Below the pieces are notes generated by a model. The model did no database searches. It worked only from the letters and a program-made list of their open reading frames with translations, and was not told the DNA's origin. DNA of 6,700 nt from JBAYNS01 sp041678625 (GTDB lineage Bacteria; Patescibacteriota; Gracilibacteria; Peribacterales; Peribacteraceae). Made by a program: the position numbers and the translations under genes. Every line of letters starts with the position of its first letter. The first letter of the stretch is position 1. Positions 5,350-6,700 of the stretch are shown in pieces. The DNA is taken from the NCBI GenBank assembly GCA_041678625.1, contig JBAYNS010000066.1:1-6700 (forward strand), in the 5' to 3' direction.

Positions 5350-5386
5350 CCACTTCGGTACCGACCCAAAGTTGAATTGCAGACGA

Positions 5387-5417
5387 ACACGAGCACAACG
5401 TGCGACGTGTGAGTCGC
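5387..5417. repeat. Small nested hairpins upstream of the broken tRNA
   Basis: ACACG (5387-5391)/CGTGT (5406-5410) encloses GCAC/GTGC (5393-5403). A second stem, GCGAC (5402-5406)/GTCGC (5413-5417), is mutually exclusive with it. No promoter is recognised on the - strand here. Confidence 0.35.
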
Positions 5418-5424
5418 AAGATAC

Positions 5425-5465
5425 TTTGTCCGCCGAAGTCAGCATGGCTGACGTAGGTGGACAAA
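5425..5465. repeat. Palindromic element 3 (CTACG/CTTCG-type), 41 bases
   Basis: TTTGTCCGCC (5425-5434) pairs with GGTGGACAAA (5456-5465) with one G-T, and GTCAGC (5438-5443) pairs with GCTGAC (5447-5452) around ATG. GAA lies opposite GTA between the two blocks. It has the same two-block plan as the tRNA inserts and is the best-preserved stem of the set. The rest of 5466-5567 holds no gene I can support. Confidence 0.75.
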
Positions 5466-5522
5466 CGATGAAGAAGAAAGATCAGAGAAAAGAAGAAACC
5501 CTGTAACGTATCAAAACTTGCG

Positions 5523-5541
5523 CAGTACGTGAATTGTACTG
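5523..5541 (-). terminator. Possible weak transcript-end hairpin of the right-hand gene cluster
   Basis: On the - strand CAGTAC, loop AATTCAC, GTACTG, followed by CGCAAGTTTTG. It lies 27 bases past the stop of the 85-aa gene. A second short stem (CGCAT-TG-ATGCG) sits between it and the stop. The T-tract is short and displaced. Confidence 0.3.
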
Positions 5542-5567
5542 GAACCTTTCTGTCGCATCAATGCGGC

Positions 5568-5825
5568 TTACTGCAATATCTCCCCTACGTTGCTGCGTAT
5601 CTTTCCCTCTATATCCGCAAGTTGCTCATGCGTTAGTTCTACCCCTTTTCGATTTCTCTTAATACATACTTCAATAATCTCTGCATTTCCGCTGCGATCG
5701 TCAGAAACTGAGGATACCTGTGCTCCACGTAAGCCAACATGTCTCAGCTGCCTCTGCCAGATTTGTGGCGGCTGATTGGCAGCTGGCTTTACAGGCCATA
5801 CACAATAATCATCTTCAATGCGCAT
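5568..5825 (-). CDS. Small unrecognised 85-aa protein
   Basis: No family recognised. The N-terminal part is rich in Pro, Gln and Arg (VWPVKPAANQPPQIWQRQLR); a strand-like stretch (NAEIIEVCIKRN, about 47-58) and a charged C-terminal helix (LTHEQLADIEGKIRSNVGEIL) follow, giving a plausible small alpha/beta fold. Judged real because it has the same strand and spacing as its neighbours and a sensible composition; not proven. The start is doubtful: the only Shine-Dalgarno (AGGAG, 5849-5845) lies 19 bases from this ATG and instead suits an out-of-frame ATG at 5838. A frame error near the start would explain that. It lies 78 bases after the 137-aa gene, probably the same transcript. Confidence 0.5.
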   Translation of the reverse strand: MRIEDDYCVWPVKPAANQPPQIWQRQLRHVGLRGAQVSSVSDDRSGNAEIIEVCIKRNRKGVELTHEQLADIEGKIRSNVGEILQ

Positions 5826-5838
5826 AGGAATTTGTCAT
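5815..5838 (-). CDS. Seven-codon mini-ORF, MTNSYAH, overlapping the next start
   Basis: ATG at 5838 has AGGAG six bases upstream and reads M-T-N-S-Y-A-H-stop. The stop at 5817-5815 lies 6 bases inside the 85-aa gene, in another frame. It is either a leader ORF or the true start of the downstream gene displaced by an indel. Confidence 0.3.
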   Translation of the reverse strand: MTNSYAH

Positions 5839-5903
5839 TTTACGCTCCTAGCACATTCTGCGTACAGAAAAATTTGCTGTATTTACCACTCTGCAGCAGT
5901 CAT

Positions 5904-6317
5904 TTACGCAAGTTTCGCTGGCTGTACAGCATCTTCCAGAAGCTTGGGCTGAAAATCTTCCGGGAGATTCTGTGCCAAAGCCTGTGCATTTGGGCACTTA
6001 TCAGGATCCAAGAGGGCAACCAATACGCGCCTGCCATCTTCATCAAATCCCTGATCAAGGTATGAACTGTATGCACCACCTTCTTCTGCAGCAGTACGCA
6101 ATTCTTTCATTTTTTGGGGGAATTCGCTGTGATCGAAACCAGGAAGTGTTACAGCAATTCTGGCTCGGGCTTCCGGAGAAGAAAGCTGAAGAAACGCCTC
6201 CGTAGCAGCTGCATCGATATTGTCGGTACCACCGTCAGCTTCACAGAAAGAGTGCTGAGGATCACCGTTACCAGCGCTTCCTCCAATAATGGCGCCCCAG
6301 TCTTGTGCTTCACTCAT
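5904..6317 (-). CDS. Unrecognised acidic 137-aa protein
   Basis: Soluble, acidic, without signal peptide or membrane segment. The N-terminal 30 residues are Gly/Asp-rich and probably flexible. The middle is alpha/beta-like: AFLQLSSPEARARIAVTLPGF (about 41-61), a helix HSEFPQKMKELRTAAEEGG (62-80), and a strand RRVLVALLDPD (95-105). I do not recognise the family. The ATG at 6317 has no Shine-Dalgarno. It begins 56 bases after the sugar-nucleotide gene on the same strand, and a small hairpin (6349-6364) lies between them, so it may be co-transcribed or have its own weak promoter. Confidence 0.65.
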   Translation of the reverse strand: MSEAQDWGAIIGGSAGNGDPQHSFCEADGGTDNIDAAATEAFLQLSSPEARARIAVTLPGFDHSEFPQKMKELRTAAEEGGAYSSYLDQGFDEDGRRVLVALLDPDKCPNAQALAQNLPEDFQPKLLEDAVQPAKLA

Positions 6318-6348
6318 AAAATAAGGGGAAATCGTGCTTACGATAGAA

Positions 6349-6364
6349 CAGTATTTGTATACTG
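6349..6364. repeat. Short perfect hairpin after the sugar-nucleotide gene
   Basis: CAGTAT, loop TTGT, ATACTG. On the - strand it lies 9 bases past the stop at 6374 and is followed by TTCTATCG. This is too weak for a confident terminator. Confidence 0.3.
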
Positions 6365-6373
6365 CAACACAAT

Positions 6374-6700
6374 TTACGACTTTTGTTGCATCTGTCGGAA
6401 TGCTTCCTGTAGAGCCTGTTCTACCGGTTTCATGATTATCCCCTCTGCTTCCAGCTTTGCGTTGCTCAGAACACAGTTGCTACGCTCCGCTTTGGCAACT
6501 TGCGGAAGATCTTCCAGTGTCAGACGCTCAAATGTATGCGATGGATCAAAAGTTTTCTGATACATCTGCATAATCTGGTACGGCGATATAGGGCCCTGAT
6601 TAACGATGTTGTAGGCGCCCGTTGCACGCTTCTGTATCAGTTTTTCCGCTGCGTTGAGCATGTCTGGAATATACGTGAGGGAGTTCTGCACATCCAGCAC
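6374..6700 (-). CDS. C-terminal part of an RmlD / NRS-ER-type nucleotide-sugar epimerase/reductase
   Basis: Only the last ~108 residues are in the window; the frame is open at 6700, and the GTG there is an internal Val codon rather than the start. Relatives are short-chain dehydrogenase-like enzymes that finish dTDP- or UDP-rhamnose synthesis: RmlD reduces the 4-keto intermediate, while the NRS/ER type (characterised in plants) combines 3,5-epimerase and 4-reductase. Seen: NSLTYIPDML (6-15), GAYNIVNQGPISPYQIMQMY (28-47) matching the G-x-(Y/W)-N-x-x-N-x-G-x-(V/I)-S-x-x-(E/Q)-I-x-x-M-Y block of NRS/ER, and AERSNCVLSNAKLE (71-84) matching its A-x-R-S-N-x-x-x-x-x-x-K-L block. This resembles NRS/ER more than classical RmlD. 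The NAD(P)-binding Gly-rich motif and the catalytic Tyr-x3-Lys lie outside the window. Confidence 0.85.
   Translation of the reverse strand: MLDVQNSLTYIPDMLNAAEKLIQKRATGAYNIVNQGPISPYQIMQMYQKTFDPSHTFERLTLEDLPQVAKAERSNCVLSNAKLEAEGIIMKPVEQALQEAFRQMQQKS

Larger units (their letters stand above)
5171..5367 (-). pseudogene. Degenerate tRNA-Tyr with palindromes inserted in the D, anticodon and T loops
   Basis: Compared with the intact tRNA-Tyr on the same strand: 5350-5367 equals 4206-4223 (18 bases: acceptor 5' side, D stem, half D loop); 5291-5306 equals 4189-4204 (16 bases); 5251-5258 equals 4181-4188; 5227-5238 equals 4158-4169 (12 bases). Between these blocks sit inserts of 43, 32 and 40 bases, in the D loop, within the anticodon (between G34 and T35) and in the T loop. 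Removing them leaves 82 nt, the same as the intact gene without CCA. The variable arm differs in sequence but still pairs (ACC/GGT). The 3' part has decayed mostly by C-to-T changes: the T stem relies on G-T pairs, the acceptor has two mismatches, and CCA is absent (GTT). Almost certainly not a working tRNA; a structured RNA role remains possible. Confidence 0.82.

Noticed and set aside
5171..5367. Inserts as group I or other self-splicing tRNA introns
   Set aside because: They are 32-43 bases long, three in number, lie at non-intron positions and are simple palindromes; there is no room for a catalytic core.
4139..5367. Classical integrase-type island with attL/attR at tRNA-Tyr
   Set aside because: The second copy is a nearly full-length tRNA with a worn 3' end, whereas phage-type attachment would duplicate the 3' end intact; no integrase gene is seen.
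5101..5464. Open frames on both strands across the broken tRNA
   Set aside because: They read through palindromic repeats and tRNA sequence; composition reflects the repeats, not a protein.
5130..5465. CRISPR-like repeats
   Set aside because: The palindromes differ from one another and have no regular spacing or spacer structure.
6114..6560. 148-aa + strand frame
   Set aside because: It crosses the 137-aa gene, the gap and the RmlD/NRS-ER gene in antisense; the - strand has a clear family match.

Overview
The window looks like part of a bacterial chromosome, most likely a Patescibacteria (candidate phyla radiation) type genome. The reasons are dispersed palindromic elements with the CTTCG/CTACG-type stems common in those genomes, a TspO lacking its usual first membrane segment, short intergenic spaces and a leaderless-looking gene. 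This placement is inference from style, not from a marker gene. The genetic code appears standard: TGA serves as a stop (for example at 1303-1305) and Trp is TGG. The coding signal is strong and no CRISPR array or transposase is present.

Left part (1-3420, + strand). A fold-type III PLP-dependent decarboxylase of the diaminopimelate/ornithine group is followed by a GNAT-like acetyltransferase gene. The second gene's near-consensus promoter overlaps the decarboxylase stop codon and places the start of transcription on the ATG. After a ~295-base gap holding a second promoter and a structured leader comes a self-contained unit: an exported alanine-rich/coiled-coil protein of unknown function with its own Shine-Dalgarno and a textbook intrinsic terminator.

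Middle part (3421-5570, mostly - strand). This holds a short TspO/MBR membrane protein, a pair of palindromic elements, an intact tRNA-Tyr(GTA) with encoded CCA, and a 269-aa protein with a possible HEPN R-x4-H motif. That protein is preceded by a 10-codon leader ORF with a very strong duplicated Shine-Dalgarno and an ATGA overlap. Upstream of it lies the most striking object in the window: a degenerate second tRNA-Tyr in which each of the three loops (D, anticodon, T) has been extended by a different palindromic element. Removing the three inserts restores an 82-nt tRNA, the same length as the intact gene without CCA. Another palindromic element of the same type lies just beyond it.

Right part (5568-6700, - strand). 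The C-terminal end of an RmlD/NRS-ER-type nucleotide-sugar reductase/epimerase (deoxysugar, probably rhamnose, synthesis) is followed by two small unrecognised proteins. The second of these has an out-of-frame mini-ORF carrying the only good ribosome binding site.

The genes do not form one pathway. The central tRNA/HEPN-like/palindrome cluster reads as an accessory island between ordinary housekeeping-style genes.
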